NCBI RefSeq assembly: GCF_020524885.1
Contig: NZ_JAIVKJ010000001.1
Coordinates: forward strand, 930,001-994,000
Direction: 5' to 3'
DNA length: 64,000 nt
DNA from: Microbulbifer elongatus
Lineage (GTDB): Bacteria > Pseudomonadota > Gammaproteobacteria > Pseudomonadales > Cellvibrionaceae
Under the pieces are notes generated by a model that made no database searches, was not told the origin of the DNA, and worked only from the letters and a program-made list of their open reading frames with translations. Positions 26,153 to 35,320 of the stretch are shown here, piece after piece (the stretch's first letter is position 1; the number at the start of each line of letters is the position of its first letter). Both the position numbers and the translations under genes were made by a program.

Positions 26153-27115
26153 ATGGCCTCTACGGCAGACCCTGAAAATACACCGCTTACCCGGCCCAAG
26201 CTGACTGCAGATGCACTATCTGGTCAGGTTGACCTGCACTGCCACAGCACTGCGTCGGACGGTATTTTAAGCCCTGCGGCGCTGGTGTCGAGAGCGAAAT
26301 CCGCTGGCGTGACAATGTTGGCTCTCACTGATCACGATACCGTGGCTGGAATTGCCGAGGCTCAGGCGGAGGCCGAGCGTCTGGAGATGGCGCTGTTACC
26401 GGGGATCGAGCTGACAGCGCGGTGGGGAAAGCGGGTGATTCACATTGTTGGGTTGAATGTCGACTGTCGAGCCACTGCGTTGACTGAGGCCATCGAACAG
26501 CGGGACAGATTGCGCCGTGCGCGGGCTGCGCAGATCGCTGAGCGTCTGGAGAAACGCGGGTTCGTTGGCGCATACGAGGGTGCCCTGGCGCTTGCGGGGG
26601 GCGGTGTAATCGGGCGGCCGCACTTTGCCCGCTGGATGGTGGATGAAGGGCATGTAAGCGATACTGCGAAAGCCTTCAAGCGCTATCTGGGAGCCGGCAA
26701 AATCGGCGATGTAGCGGTGTCCTGGCCAGAGCTTGAGGATACGCTTGTCAGTATCCGTGCCTGTGGTGGTGCCTCGGTGCTTGCGCATCCTCTCAAGTAC
26801 GGCCTGACGCGCACGAGGCTGCAGGCGTTGCTGGCCGATTTTCACCGCGCTGGCGGTGATGCAGTGGAGATGGTTTGTGGCCAGCAGAACCCGGTGCAGA
26901 CTCGGGAGATACAGGCGTTGGTACAACGCGTGAATGCCCTGGGTGGTGATCCTGAGGTCAGCGATGAAATTACTCGCCCGCCACTTCTGGCGTCTCTCGG
27001 TAGTGATTTCCACCAGCCGGACCAGCCGTGGCGGGCGCTGGGCTGCGTCCGCCTGCCTGCAGGCGTCGAGCCAGTGTGGAATCTGTGGCAAACTGACGGC
27101 ATTACGGCGCAGTAG
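26153..27115 (+). CDS. PHP-domain phosphoesterase / RNase AM (TrpH/YciV)
   Basis: A 320-residue metal-dependent phosphoesterase. Members cut 3',5'-nucleoside bisphosphates and trim 5' ends of RNA. Metal ligands are visible in DLHCHSTASDG, LTDHDTVAG, the Glu of LPGIELTA, GRPHFARWM, VLAHPLKY and GSDFHQPDQPW near the C-terminus. An in-frame TTG two codons upstream is possible, but ATG is preferred. It begins the trpH-yciO-scpA-scpB-rluB run. Confidence 0.9.
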   Translation: MASTADPENTPLTRPKLTADALSGQVDLHCHSTASDGILSPAALVSRAKSAGVTMLALTDHDTVAGIAEAQAEAERLEMALLPGIELTARWGKRVIHIVGLNVDCRATALTEAIEQRDRLRRARAAQIAERLEKRGFVGAYEGALALAGGGVIGRPHFARWMVDEGHVSDTAKAFKRYLGAGKIGDVAVSWPELEDTLVSIRACGGASVLAHPLKYGLTRTRLQALLADFHRAGGDAVEMVCGQQNPVQTREIQALVQRVNALGGDPEVSDEITRPPLLASLGSDFHQPDQPWRALGCVRLPAGVEPVWNLWQTDGITAQ

Positions 27116-27165
27116 TCAGACGCAATAGTTTTTGGTCATTTTTTGTCTTTGTTCAGGGGGTAGTA

Positions 27166-27789
27166 GTGGCGCAGTTCTTTCAGATTCACCCGGAAAACCC
27201 GCAATCACGGCTGATTGGTCAGGCGGCGGATATCGTCTCCGCGGGTGGGGTGATCGTGTTTCCCACAGATTCCGCCTATGCCATCGGCTGTCGGCTGGGG
27301 GACAAGCTCGCGGTTGAGCGAATTCGTGCCGTGCGCCAGTTGGACAAGAACCACAACTTCACCTTGATGTGCCGGGACCTGTCCGAACTGGCCAGCTATG
27401 CCAAGGTGGACAACCAGATGTTCCGCCTGCTTAAAAACCACACTCCCGGTCCCTACACCTTTATCATGCCGGCCACCTCCGAGGTGCCGCGCCGCCTGCT
27501 GCACCCCAAGCGCAAGACTATTGGTCTGAGGGTGCCGGACAATCCCATCGTGCAGGGTCTGATTTCAGTTCTCGGCGAGCCGCTGATGAGCTGCAGTCTT
27601 ATCATGCCCGGCGACGAGCAGCCACTCACCGACCCCTACGATATCCGTGAGACCCTGGAGCATCAGGTTGAGTTGGTGATTGACGGCGGTTTCTGCGGTC
27701 TTGAGGCCACCACAGTGGTGGATCTGACCGGGGACGAGGCAGTACTGGTGCGTCAGGGCTGCGGTGCGATTGATGAAATTCTCGGCTGA
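27166..27789 (+). CDS. YciO-type threonylcarbamoyl-AMP synthase family protein
   Basis: A 207-residue YrdC-fold protein. The family makes threonylcarbamoyl-adenylate for tRNA t6A; YciO proteins are a sister branch of TsaC. Motifs are GGVIVFPTDSAYAIGC at the N-terminus, NFTLMCRDLSELASYA, KNHTPGPYTFIMPAT, and TIGLRVPDNPI. The start is GTG. Because it is of the YciO branch, its role in t6A synthesis is not certain. Confidence 0.88.
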   Translation: MAQFFQIHPENPQSRLIGQAADIVSAGGVIVFPTDSAYAIGCRLGDKLAVERIRAVRQLDKNHNFTLMCRDLSELASYAKVDNQMFRLLKNHTPGPYTFIMPATSEVPRRLLHPKRKTIGLRVPDNPIVQGLISVLGEPLMSCSLIMPGDEQPLTDPYDIRETLEHQVELVIDGGFCGLEATTVVDLTGDEAVLVRQGCGAIDEILG

Positions 27790-27797
27790 CACTGATG

Positions 27798-27803
27798 TAT
27801 AAT
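27798..27803 (+). promoter_or_regulatory. Candidate -10 box before scpA
   Basis: A perfect TATAAT lies 32 bases before the scpA GTG, giving a plausible short leader. No good -35 hexamer is found at the usual distance, so an internal promoter is only suggested. Confidence 0.35.
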
Positions 27804-27834
27804 CGCCGGTTTGGTTTTGCCGAAGGACTGCAGT

Positions 27835-29094
27835 GTGTCCAGTGAAGAATTAGAAGAAGCGATCGCGGTCGCCCCCGCTGAAGCCGGCGGAGACGGCGAC
27901 GCCGTGGGTGATGCCGCTTCAGAGGCCTCATCACCAGCTCAAGACCCGGTCGAGGCCGCGGCTGCCGCTGTGGAAGAGGCCGTGGCTGAAGCTGCGGGCG
28001 ACGATCAGGCACAAGAGCCCCAAGGCGCCGAAGACGATGCGCAGCCTGCTGACCAGCCTCACAGTTCGGGCCCGCGACAGGGTGAGATGCCCTTTGCTAT
28101 GGTCGAGGGCAAGGCGTTTACTGACCTTCCCTCCGATCTGTATATCCCGCCGGATGCGCTTGAAGTCATTCTCGAAGCGTTTGAAGGCCCGCTCGACCTG
28201 CTGTTGTACCTTATCCGCCGCCAAAACCTCGACATCCTCGAGATCAACGTTGCCGATATCACCCGTCAGTACATGACCTACGTGGACATGATGACGGCGA
28301 TCCGCTTCGAGTTGGCCGCGGAGTATCTGGTAATGGCCGCTATGCTGGCGGAGATCAAGTCGCGCATGCTGTTGCCGCGCCCGCCGGAAGCGGAAGAAGA
28401 GGAGGGGGAGGATCCCCGTGCGGCGCTGATTCGCCGCCTGCAGGAGTACGAGCGCTTCAAGACAGCGGCAGAGGACGTGGACGAGCTTCCCCGTATGGGC
28501 CGCGATATCCACCAGGCGAGCGCCACCGGCCCGGACCGCAAGCTCACCCGCCCCGAACCGGAAGTCGACCTGAAGGAAGTCCTGGTTGCCCTGGCCGACG
28601 TGCTCCGCCGTGCGGACATGTTCGAGAGCCACCAGGTTGAGAAGGAAAAGCTCTCTACGCGCGAGCGTATGACCCAGGTACTGGACAAGATCCGCCATCG
28701 CCAGTTTGTGCCTTTCGTCAGCCTGTTCCGCGCAGAAGAGGGACGCCTCGGGGTAGTGGTTACCTTCCTGGCGGTGATGGAGCTGGTAAAAGAGTCCCTG
28801 CTGGAACTGGTGCAGAACGAAGCTTTTGGTTCCATCCACGTGCGCGCGCGCGGAGAGGTGGAGCAACCCTCCGATGAGCTGGAAGAGGGTGGCGAGAACG
28901 AAGAATCGGTTTCCGACGACAGTGAAGTGTTTGGAGAAAATGATTCAGATGCTGTGTCTGAAGCAGGGGAGTTCCCGGAGCTGGACACAGGTTACAGCGC
29001 TGACGACGAAGCTGCTGATGCGAGTGAAACACCAGAGCACGAAAGCGAACAAGAACCCGAAACTGAGGCGGCTCCGTCGCTGTTCAGTCAATAG
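27835..29094 (+). CDS. scpA: Segregation and condensation protein A
   Basis: The kleisin subunit of the SMC-ScpAB complex that compacts and segregates chromosomes. The core, about residues 85-345 of 419, has FEGPLDLLLYLIRRQNLDI (SMC-binding N-terminus), LVMAAMLAEIKSRMLLPRP and the winged-helix C-terminus ending in FGSIHVRARG. It carries an Ala/Glu/Asp-rich N-terminal extension of about 84 residues and a very acidic C-terminal tail of about 80 residues, so it is longer than typical ScpA (about 250-300). The GTG was chosen because AAGGA lies 7 bases upstream. Confidence 0.95.
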   Translation: MSSEELEEAIAVAPAEAGGDGDAVGDAASEASSPAQDPVEAAAAAVEEAVAEAAGDDQAQEPQGAEDDAQPADQPHSSGPRQGEMPFAMVEGKAFTDLPSDLYIPPDALEVILEAFEGPLDLLLYLIRRQNLDILEINVADITRQYMTYVDMMTAIRFELAAEYLVMAAMLAEIKSRMLLPRPPEAEEEEGEDPRAALIRRLQEYERFKTAAEDVDELPRMGRDIHQASATGPDRKLTRPEPEVDLKEVLVALADVLRRADMFESHQVEKEKLSTRERMTQVLDKIRHRQFVPFVSLFRAEEGRLGVVVTFLAVMELVKESLLELVQNEAFGSIHVRARGEVEQPSDELEEGGENEESVSDDSEVFGENDSDAVSEAGEFPELDTGYSADDEAADASETPEHESEQEPETEAAPSLFSQ

Positions 29095-29111
29095 TAAGTG
29101 AACGCAATTAG

Positions 29112-30104
29112 ATGACTATTGCCCCGGAATTACTGCGCCGGATTGTAGAAGGCGCTTTACTGGCAGCGGCGCAACCGCTGTCGGAAGATCGCCTGCTGTC
29201 CCTGATCGAGGAAGGCGAACGCCCTGAAAAAGCGGTTCTGCGAGAAGCGCTGGAACAGATCGCCGAAAACTGCGCCGAGCGTGGTTTCGAGCTCAAGCAG
29301 GTCGCCAGTGGCTGGCGTTTCCAGGTGCCCGAAGACCTCGCGCCCTGGGTCAACAAGCTCTGGGAAGAAAAGCCCCAGAAATATTCTCGCGCCACCCTGG
29401 AAACTCTCGCCATCATTGCCTATCGCCAGCCGATTACCCGCGGCGACATCGAAGAGATTCGCGGTGTGGCGGTGAGCTCGCATATTGTAAAAAGCCTGTC
29501 CGAGCGCGGCTGGATCAAGGTCGTTGGGCAACGCGATGTACCGGGCAAGCCGTCACTCTATGCCACAACCAGAGAGTTTCTCGATTACTTCAATCTCAAG
29601 AGCCTGGATGATCTGCCGACACTTGCAGAGATTCGTGACATTGAAAGCCTGAATGCCGCGCTTGACCTGGGAGATGGCGCAGCTGCCGGTGATGGCACAG
29701 TTAACGTTGCGGAAGCTGCCGAAACTGGTGCTGAAGCATCCGTAGCAGAAGACGCGGCCGATGAAGAAAACGCAACAGAAGTAACCGCAAACGCGGTATC
29801 TGAAGAGCCTGAAACGAGCTCTGAAGACGCAGTTCTCGACGAGTCGACAGACGCTGAAGAAGAAAACGCCCGGCAAGCGGTAGCAGAAGACTACGCTGAA
29901 GAAGCGCAAAGCCCGGAAATCGAGGTGGATCTCGACGATCAGGAACAGGGCGTGTCTGTTGACGACGAAACCCCGCTGGAAGAATCCGCGGAAGTTGCGT
30001 TCGCTACCAATGAAACTGATGAAGCGCCCGAGGCCGAGGAATCGACCGAGCAGGAAGCCGTCAATGAAGATGAAAACAAATCCCCGGAAAACCTCAATTC
30101 ATGA
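29112..30104 (+). CDS. scpB: Segregation and condensation protein B
   Basis: Partner of ScpA in the SMC complex. The winged-helix core (about 1-185) contains [40 protein letters not shown] and GRRD-like [17 protein letters not shown], with the family ending [10 protein letters not shown]. Residues from about 190 to 330 form an extremely acidic, low-complexity tail rich in Glu, Asp and Ala that normal ScpB (about 200 residues) lacks. Its stop overlaps rluB by 4 bp. Confidence 0.95.
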   Translation: MTIAPELLRRIVEGALLAAAQPLSEDRLLSLIEEGERPEKAVLREALEQIAENCAERGFELKQVASGWRFQVPEDLAPWVNKLWEEKPQKYSRATLETLAIIAYRQPITRGDIEEIRGVAVSSHIVKSLSERGWIKVVGQRDVPGKPSLYATTREFLDYFNLKSLDDLPTLAEIRDIESLNAALDLGDGAAAGDGTVNVAEAAETGAEASVAEDAADEENATEVTANAVSEEPETSSEDAVLDESTDAEEENARQAVAEDYAEEAQSPEIEVDLDDQEQGVSVDDETPLEESAEVAFATNETDEAPEAEESTEQEAVNEDENKSPENLNS

Positions 30105-31183
30105 GTAATGAAGCAGCGCCAATGGGCGAAAAACTGCAAAAAGTTCTGGCCCGTGCGGGCCTGGGTTCGCGCCGGGAAATGGAGCGCGCAATCGAAGCCG
30201 GTCGCGTTACCGTCAACGGTGAAGTGGCGGGCCTTGGCGAGCGGGTAACAGAAGATGACCAGATAGAGCTCGACGGCAAGCGTCTTCCGGGCAGCGAAGA
30301 AAATCGCCTGCGGGTCATCCTGTACAACAAGCCCATTGGTGAAATCTGTTCCCGCCACGACCCGGAAGGCCGACCCACGGTGTACGACCGTCTGCCGCGC
30401 CTGAAAAGCGGCCGCTGGATTTCGGTCGGTCGCCTGGACTTCAATACCAGTGGCCTGCTGCTGTTTACCAATAGTGGTGAGCTGGCGAACAAGCTAATGC
30501 ATCCCTCTTCCGTCATCGACCGCGAGTACCTGGTTCGGATCCAGGGCCAGGTGGACGACGAAATGAAAAAGCGCCTGACCAAGGGCGTGTTGCTGGATGA
30601 CGGGCAGGCGCGTTTTACCGATATTGTGGAGAGTGGTGGTGAAGGCACCAACCGCTGGTTCTACTGTGTGGTGATGGAAGGCCGCAACCGCGAAGTACGC
30701 CGTCTGTGGGAATCTCAGGGCGTGCGTGTCAGCCGCCTAAAGCGCGTGCGCTATGGCAGCGTGTTTATTCCCTCTCATGTGCGCGTCGGCCAGTGGGTCG
30801 AAATGGAGCCAAAAGAGATAGACGACCTGTGTATTACCGCGGGATTGCCGAAGCTTGGGCAGCGCCCGCTGACCCAGGCAGAGAAAGAGACTCTGCAACG
30901 CCAGCGCCGCAAGCTGCGTAAATCTCCGGCCCCTGCGGGTGGCCGAACGCCGGTAAAAAGTAGCGCAGAAAAACCTGCTGCGGGGAAAGCCGGTGCAGGA
31001 AAAAGTGTGGCAGGAAAAGGTGCCGCTGGAAAAGGCGGCGCCAGTACAGGTGCATACGGCAAAGAATCGCGGGGGAAAGACTTCCGTGGAAACGAAAGCC
31101 GAGGTAAAGATAGCCGAGGTAAAGATGGACGCGGAAAGGGCGTGCCCAAGAAAGGCAGCGCCAAGCCATCCCGACGAGGCTAA
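30101..31183 (+). CDS. rluB: 23S rRNA pseudouridine synthase B
   Basis: Makes a pseudouridine in 23S rRNA (position 2605 in E. coli). An N-terminal S4 RNA-binding domain ([20 protein letters not shown]) precedes the catalytic domain with the active-site Asp in [13 protein letters not shown]. After about residue 265 comes a Lys/Gly/Arg-rich, repetitive basic tail (repeats like AGKG and SRGKD). Basic tails are known in RluB/RluF-type enzymes. The ATG overlaps the scpB stop (ATGA). Confidence 0.93.
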   Translation: MSNEAAPMGEKLQKVLARAGLGSRREMERAIEAGRVTVNGEVAGLGERVTEDDQIELDGKRLPGSEENRLRVILYNKPIGEICSRHDPEGRPTVYDRLPRLKSGRWISVGRLDFNTSGLLLFTNSGELANKLMHPSSVIDREYLVRIQGQVDDEMKKRLTKGVLLDDGQARFTDIVESGGEGTNRWFYCVVMEGRNREVRRLWESQGVRVSRLKRVRYGSVFIPSHVRVGQWVEMEPKEIDDLCITAGLPKLGQRPLTQAEKETLQRQRRKLRKSPAPAGGRTPVKSSAEKPAAGKAGAGKSVAGKGAAGKGGASTGAYGKESRGKDFRGNESRGKDSRGKDGRGKGVPKKGSAKPSRRG

Positions 31184-31208
31184 AGCGGTAGCGCAACGCA
31201 CCAGGTGA

Positions 31209-31246
31209 CGAACAAAAAAGGCAGCGAAAGCTGCCTTTTTTGTTCG
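31209..31246. terminator. Bidirectional terminator between rluB and the SRPBCC gene
   Basis: A perfect 17-bp inverted repeat (arms 31209-31225 and 31230-31246) with a GAAA tetraloop and A6/T6 flanks inside the arms. It lies between two convergent genes, 26 bp after one and 20 bp before the other, and should stop transcription in both directions. Confidence 0.93.
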
Positions 31247-31265
31247 TGGTGTCTGTCAGTACTCG

Positions 31266-31973
31266 TCAGGGTTGCTCTTCCTGATCAAATTCTTCCAGTG
31301 CATCGCCATCGGTATCCGGCTCCTCGATATCATCACCTTCGATAATCTGGTTTTCCATTCCCGGGTCGACGTTCTCTGGTTCCAGGGTTCCAGGCTCGGA
31401 AGAGGTGGGCGGAGAAACGGGAGTCTCAGGGGTGCCATCCCCACGACTTCCGGCTTCCTGCTCCACGATGGTCTTGAGTTTCTGCAGCCCTTGCTCGTAA
31501 GACTGGCCCACCATGCGCGACACCATCAAGCCCATCCAGCGTGCGATTGGACTTCCGCCCATCTCGGATGAGAAAGACCAGGTGACGTTGGTACCGCTGC
31601 CTTGGGGAAGCAGGGTAAATTCCCCGGTGGCTTTACCCTGGGCGCCGAAATCCAGTGCAGTGACCACCCGGGAGTAGGGTTCACTGGTAGTGATTGTTTG
31701 GGAGCCGCTGCCAACGCTGGGGTTGTCGCTGGTCCATTTCATCACCGCGCCGTTGCCCTCCGGGAACCCCTCGTAGGTGTATTCGGTTTCCGGGTCTATC
31801 TGATACCAGGGCGACCACTTGTTGAAGTTGCGGAAATTGTTCAGGTAGGGGAAGACCACCTGTGGCGGTTCAGCGATGTAGACGCTGCGCTCGGTAGTGG
31901 CTACCCGTGGGAACAGAAAGCCAGCAAGTACCAGCAGGGCGAGAAAAATTAGGATGTACAGTATCCAGCGCAC
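31266..31973 (-). CDS. SRPBCC-family protein with membrane anchor and acidic tail
   Basis: A 235-residue protein. One N-terminal membrane helix (ILYILIFLALLVLAGFLF) is followed by a START/SRPBCC ligand-binding fold of polyketide-cyclase type (APPQVVFPYL-like start, FRNFNKWSPWY, TWSFSSEMGG, then a long C-terminal helix with YEQGLQKLKTIVE). The last 60 residues are Pro/Glu/Asp-rich and probably disordered. Ligand unknown. Confidence 0.82.
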   Translation of the reverse strand: MRWILYILIFLALLVLAGFLFPRVATTERSVYIAEPPQVVFPYLNNFRNFNKWSPWYQIDPETEYTYEGFPEGNGAVMKWTSDNPSVGSGSQTITTSEPYSRVVTALDFGAQGKATGEFTLLPQGSGTNVTWSFSSEMGGSPIARWMGLMVSRMVGQSYEQGLQKLKTIVEQEAGSRGDGTPETPVSPPTSSEPGTLEPENVDPGMENQIIEGDDIEEPDTDGDALEEFDQEEQP

Positions 31974-32142
31974 AATGGATTCCCCCGATCAGGTTCCTGT
32001 AAGCGGGCCAAAAGGCCGGCCCGCATCGTGGTTGCCGCCCGGCGAGGACGGCTATCAGGTACAACGGTTATCACGGAGTGTACTGGCTGGGGGAATTGTT
32101 CGCCAGAGGCGCCCGGCTCGGGAACAGCGTTTCGCTCACCTG

Positions 32143-33516
32143 CTAAAAACTGGTGTCGAGCAGTGGCAGTGTAATACGGATACCCAGCCCCGCGGCGGGC
32201 ACGTTGAATGCTTCTATCGTACCTCTGTGTTGCGCCACGGTGCGCTGGGCGATGGCCAGCCCGAGGCCGAAGCCGCCACTTTCACGGCTGCGCGCTTCAT
32301 CGGTACGGTAGAAGGGGCGAAAAATCGCCTGCAACTCTGATTCTGGCACACCGTTGCCCGAGTCGGTGACCTGAACGCTGCAGTGGCCATCGGTGTGTTT
32401 GATGTCTACATCCACCCGGCCACCCCGTTCACTGTACTTGATCGCATTGCGCAGGATGTTCTCCAGTGCTGCGGTGAGCGAGCTGCCACGGGTGGCCACC
32501 AGCAGCTCAAGGTCGTCACTGCGAATATCGAAGCGCAACTCCTTGCTGTTCGCCTCATCCTTCAGGTCGTCGGTGAGCGCGTGCAAGAGACTGTTGATTT
32601 CCACCACATCATCGAGTGGCCGCTCATCGCTGCCACTGACCGGCAGGGAGAGAATGTCGGCGATGATGTCCTCCAGGTAATCCGCAGCCTTGCCGATCTT
32701 GTCCAGCTCCGGGTCCAGAGCCTGTATGTTCTTCTGGCGGGCAATGCCCAGCGCCACCTGCAGTCTGGCCAGAGGCGAGCGCAGTTCGTGGGATACATCC
32801 TTGATCAGCCGGCGCTGTTCGCCCATGGATTCCTGTAGCTGCGCGGTCATCGAATCAAAGTCCGCGGCCAGTTCACCCAATTCCCGGCCGTGGCCGCGTA
32901 ATATCGGAGTCACCCGATAGCTGAGGTCCCCTGCGGCCACCCTGCGGGTAGCGGTGCGCAGGTTATCCAGGGGTTTGCTCAGGTAGCGTGCCAGCCAGTA
33001 GCAGGCGAGGCCGGAGGCGAGAGTAGCGAGCACCAGGATCGGCCAGAAACTGCGCAGGATAAACCGCAACAGCAGCTCTCCTTTGCTTTTCCCGGCGATA
33101 AACACTACTCGCAGGTTGTCGGTACCCCTTTGCGGCACAAAAAAGCCGACACTGGGCTTTTTGTCCACCAGACCGTGGGCCTCGCGATTGCGGTAGTTGA
33201 GGGCAGTAAACAGAGGGGCCATGGACTGCGGGATAGGGCGGGCGAGAATTTCCGCGCCGCTACGATCGATGGCGAAGATTCTGCCGCGGACGTCGTCCGG
33301 TTGCCGCTCCAGCCAGTGGCGAAAGTGGTCACTGCCGTGGCGGCGTGTCATTCGTAAGTTGTGGGTGATTTCCCGGAATAGCTCCGGTCCCTCCCAGCGG
33401 TCTTTCTGCCCCGGGTCTCCGAATTCACGGATATGGGTGATATATACCGCCGCCAGCACCATGATCATGGCGGTAAGCCAGGCACCGAAAAATATGCGTC
33501 CGAAGAGGCTGCTCAT
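32143..33516 (-). CDS. cpxA: CpxA-type sensor histidine kinase
   Basis: A 457-residue envelope-stress sensor. A membrane helix (about 8-26), a periplasmic domain of about 120 residues, a second helix (about 157-177), HAMP linker, then the dimerisation domain with phospho-acceptor His243 in DVSHELRSPLARLQ. The ATPase domain has NILRNAIKYSERGG (N box), VTDSGNGVPE and GGFGLGLAIAQ (G boxes). The start chosen is 10 bp after the response-regulator stop. A longer frame upstream would overlap the regulator and lacks signal character. The CpxA assignment is supported by the Spy/CpxP-like gene next door. Confidence 0.88.
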   Translation of the reverse strand: MSSLFGRIFFGAWLTAMIMVLAAVYITHIREFGDPGQKDRWEGPELFREITHNLRMTRRHGSDHFRHWLERQPDDVRGRIFAIDRSGAEILARPIPQSMAPLFTALNYRNREAHGLVDKKPSVGFFVPQRGTDNLRVVFIAGKSKGELLLRFILRSFWPILVLATLASGLACYWLARYLSKPLDNLRTATRRVAAGDLSYRVTPILRGHGRELGELAADFDSMTAQLQESMGEQRRLIKDVSHELRSPLARLQVALGIARQKNIQALDPELDKIGKAADYLEDIIADILSLPVSGSDERPLDDVVEINSLLHALTDDLKDEANSKELRFDIRSDDLELLVATRGSSLTAALENILRNAIKYSERGGRVDVDIKHTDGHCSVQVTDSGNGVPESELQAIFRPFYRTDEARSRESGGFGLGLAIAQRTVAQHRGTIEAFNVPAAGLGIRITLPLLDTSF

Positions 33517-33526
33517 GGAGCTAATC

Positions 33527-34231
33527 TCACGCCTGGCCGCGGGTGAGCATATATCCGGCACCGCGGATATTGATAATCAGTTCTCGGCTGGCGCCCTGTT
33601 CCGCAAGTTTCTTGCGAATATTGCTAACGTGGACGTCAATAGAGCGGTCATAGGGCATCAGTTTGCGTCCCAGTGCCTGCTCGGTAAGTACCTCCTTACT
33701 CACCACTTCACCGGTATTTTCCACCAGCACCTTGAGCACCGAGAATTCTGCGCCGGTCAGATTCACGCTCTGGTCACCCCAGTAACACTGGTACTCGCGG
33801 GGTAGCAGGCGCAAGGCGCCACTGGTTAGATTATCCTCACTACTATCCACTTCCGTGCGCCCGCGCCGCAGGATGGCACGCAAGCGCGCGGCCAGTTCCC
33901 GAGGGTTGCAGGGCTTGGGCAGATAGTCGTCGGCGCCCATCTCCAGGCCCACGATTCTATCTACGGTGTCGCCCTTGGCGGTGAGCATGACCACCGGCAG
34001 TGAATGCCCGGGACTGGCGGAGTCTTCGCGCAGCTTGCGCAATACATCAAAACCGTTATGTACCGGCAACATGACGTCCAGTACCAGAGCATCGAATGGC
34101 TGGCTACGGGCAAGTTCCAGGCCGCGCCCGCCATCATTGGCCACGGTTACGTGAAATCCTTCCCCCTCCAGAAACTCCTTCAGAAGTTCTGTCAGTTCGG
34201 TGTCGTCATCGACCAGCAGGATATGGCTCAT
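33527..34231 (-). CDS. cpxR: CpxR-type response regulator
   Basis: A 234-residue OmpR/PhoB-class regulator. The receiver domain has the acidic pair in LLVDDDTEL, phospho-acceptor Asp52 in LVLDVMLP and Lys in VVMLTAKGD. The C-terminal winged helix ends SIDVHVSNIRKKL and NIRGAGYML. It is the first gene of the kinase pair and faces the Spy/CpxP-like gene across 303 bp that hold an array of CpxR-like half-sites, implying control of both directions. Confidence 0.9.
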   Translation of the reverse strand: MSHILLVDDDTELTELLKEFLEGEGFHVTVANDGGRGLELARSQPFDALVLDVMLPVHNGFDVLRKLREDSASPGHSLPVVMLTAKGDTVDRIVGLEMGADDYLPKPCNPRELAARLRAILRRGRTEVDSSEDNLTSGALRLLPREYQCYWGDQSVNLTGAEFSVLKVLVENTGEVVSKEVLTEQALGRKLMPYDRSIDVHVSNIRKKLAEQGASRELIINIRGAGYMLTRGQA

Positions 34232-34374
34232 GGGTCTCTTGTGTCCGATTGGTTAACTGACGGTTTCACACGCAGATTCACTGTCTGTTCAGCATGTTTG
34301 TTCAAGGCTGTTGCCTGTGCATGAGGGGATTATATGCGCAGGAATAGGGCACGTCGGGGAAAGGTTTTGCGTGT

Positions 34375-34419
34375 TTTACCGTTCTTAACAAATGTTTACC
34401 GCCGTTATCCCCTGTTTAC
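34375..34419 (+). promoter_or_regulatory. Array of five phased CpxR-like half-sites
   Basis: TTTAC occurs at 34375, 34395 and 34415, with TTAAC at 34385 and TTATC at 34405, so five related pentamers start exactly every 10 bp. The CpxR box (GTAAA-N5-GTAAA) reads TTTAC-N5-TTTAC on the other strand, which matches this spacing. The array lies between the CpxR-type regulator gene and the Spy/CpxP-like gene, about 115 bp before the latter's start. The remaining intergenic DNA (34232-34374 and 34420-34534) shows nothing else clear. Confidence 0.75.
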
Positions 34420-34534
34420 AGTGTACGAGCCTAGTATGCATCTACCGACTCGGAAAACACCAAACGAAAGACTAACCCACACACCGAATACCGACAGCCG
34501 GTATCACTCACCGGCCACATTTGAGGATAAATGT

Positions 34535-35038
34535 ATGAACAAATGGAAAGCACTTGCAGGTAGCCTGGTACTCGGCGGCACTCTGGCGACTTCGGGCATG
34601 GTTCTGGCCTTTCCTGATGGCGACGAAGGCCATCGCGGCCACAAGGGCCATCACGGTGGCGGCCATCACAAGGAGCGCATGTACGAGCACCTGGCGGAAA
34701 AGCTGGATTTGACCGAGGGTCAAAAGGCGCAGCTGAAAGCCGACCGGGAAGCGGGCAAAGAAGCCCGCAAGGCAGCGCGGAAAGAGATGCATGAGGCTCG
34801 CCAGCAGCTGCGCGAGGCAGTTGAGTCAGGAGCCGATCAAGCTACCCTGGACACACTCGGAGCCAAGATTGGCGAGCTGGAAGTGCAGAGGGCACAGCGC
34901 ATGCAACAGAGGCGTGCCCAGTTTGAATCCATCCTCACAGACGAGCAGAAGGCAAAAATGGAGGAAATGAAGGCCGAACGTAAGGCGCATTTTGAGAAAC
35001 GCATGGAACGTTGGAAAGAGCGTGAGGGCGAGAGCTGA
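34535..35038 (+). CDS. Spy/CpxP-family periplasmic chaperone
   Basis: A 167-residue periplasmic protein. The signal peptide ends at VLA (about residue 25). A His/Gly-rich stretch (about 31-46) may bind metal. The rest is a highly charged alpha-helical body with two LTxxQ motifs (LTEGQ and LTDEQ), the mark of the Spy/CpxP family. Such proteins act as chaperones and as negative regulators of CpxA. Its position opposite cpxAR and behind the CpxR-like array fits that role. Confidence 0.9.
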   Translation: MNKWKALAGSLVLGGTLATSGMVLAFPDGDEGHRGHKGHHGGGHHKERMYEHLAEKLDLTEGQKAQLKADREAGKEARKAARKEMHEARQQLREAVESGADQATLDTLGAKIGELEVQRAQRMQQRRAQFESILTDEQKAKMEEMKAERKAHFEKRMERWKEREGES

Positions 35039-35138
35039 CAGGGCCCAGGGCGCTCTCTGAGACCAGCCAGTTCTTCAACTTCGGTCATTTCCGGGCTGTC
35101 GGTCTCCACCCCAATCGCCGGCAGCCCCTTCCCCTGAT

Positions 35139-35165
35139 GCCCCTGCTAAATGCAGGGGCTTTTTT
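35139..35165 (+). terminator. Rho-independent terminator of the Spy/CpxP-like gene
   Basis: GCCCCTGC (35139-35146) pairs with GCAGGGGC (35152-35159), loop of 5, then six T residues. It lies 100 bp past the stop codon. Confidence 0.9.
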
Positions 35166-35320
35166 GTTGCCGGCTGTGGCCTAACACCTCTTCATACTGC
35201 TCCTTGCTGAAGCCGCCCATTGTTGGGAAAATGCCCGCCCCAAGCGGGGCCTGTAAGGCCTCGGCAACCTGCCCGAAATGTATGTAATAGCGGGCAGTAT
35301 CTGGCAGTTGAGGAGAGAGT

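Noticed and set aside
26140..26175. Short leader peptide before the PHP-domain gene
   Set aside because: An 11-codon frame starting at ATG 26140 overlaps the gene start, has no regulatory codon run and no hairpins typical of attenuation.
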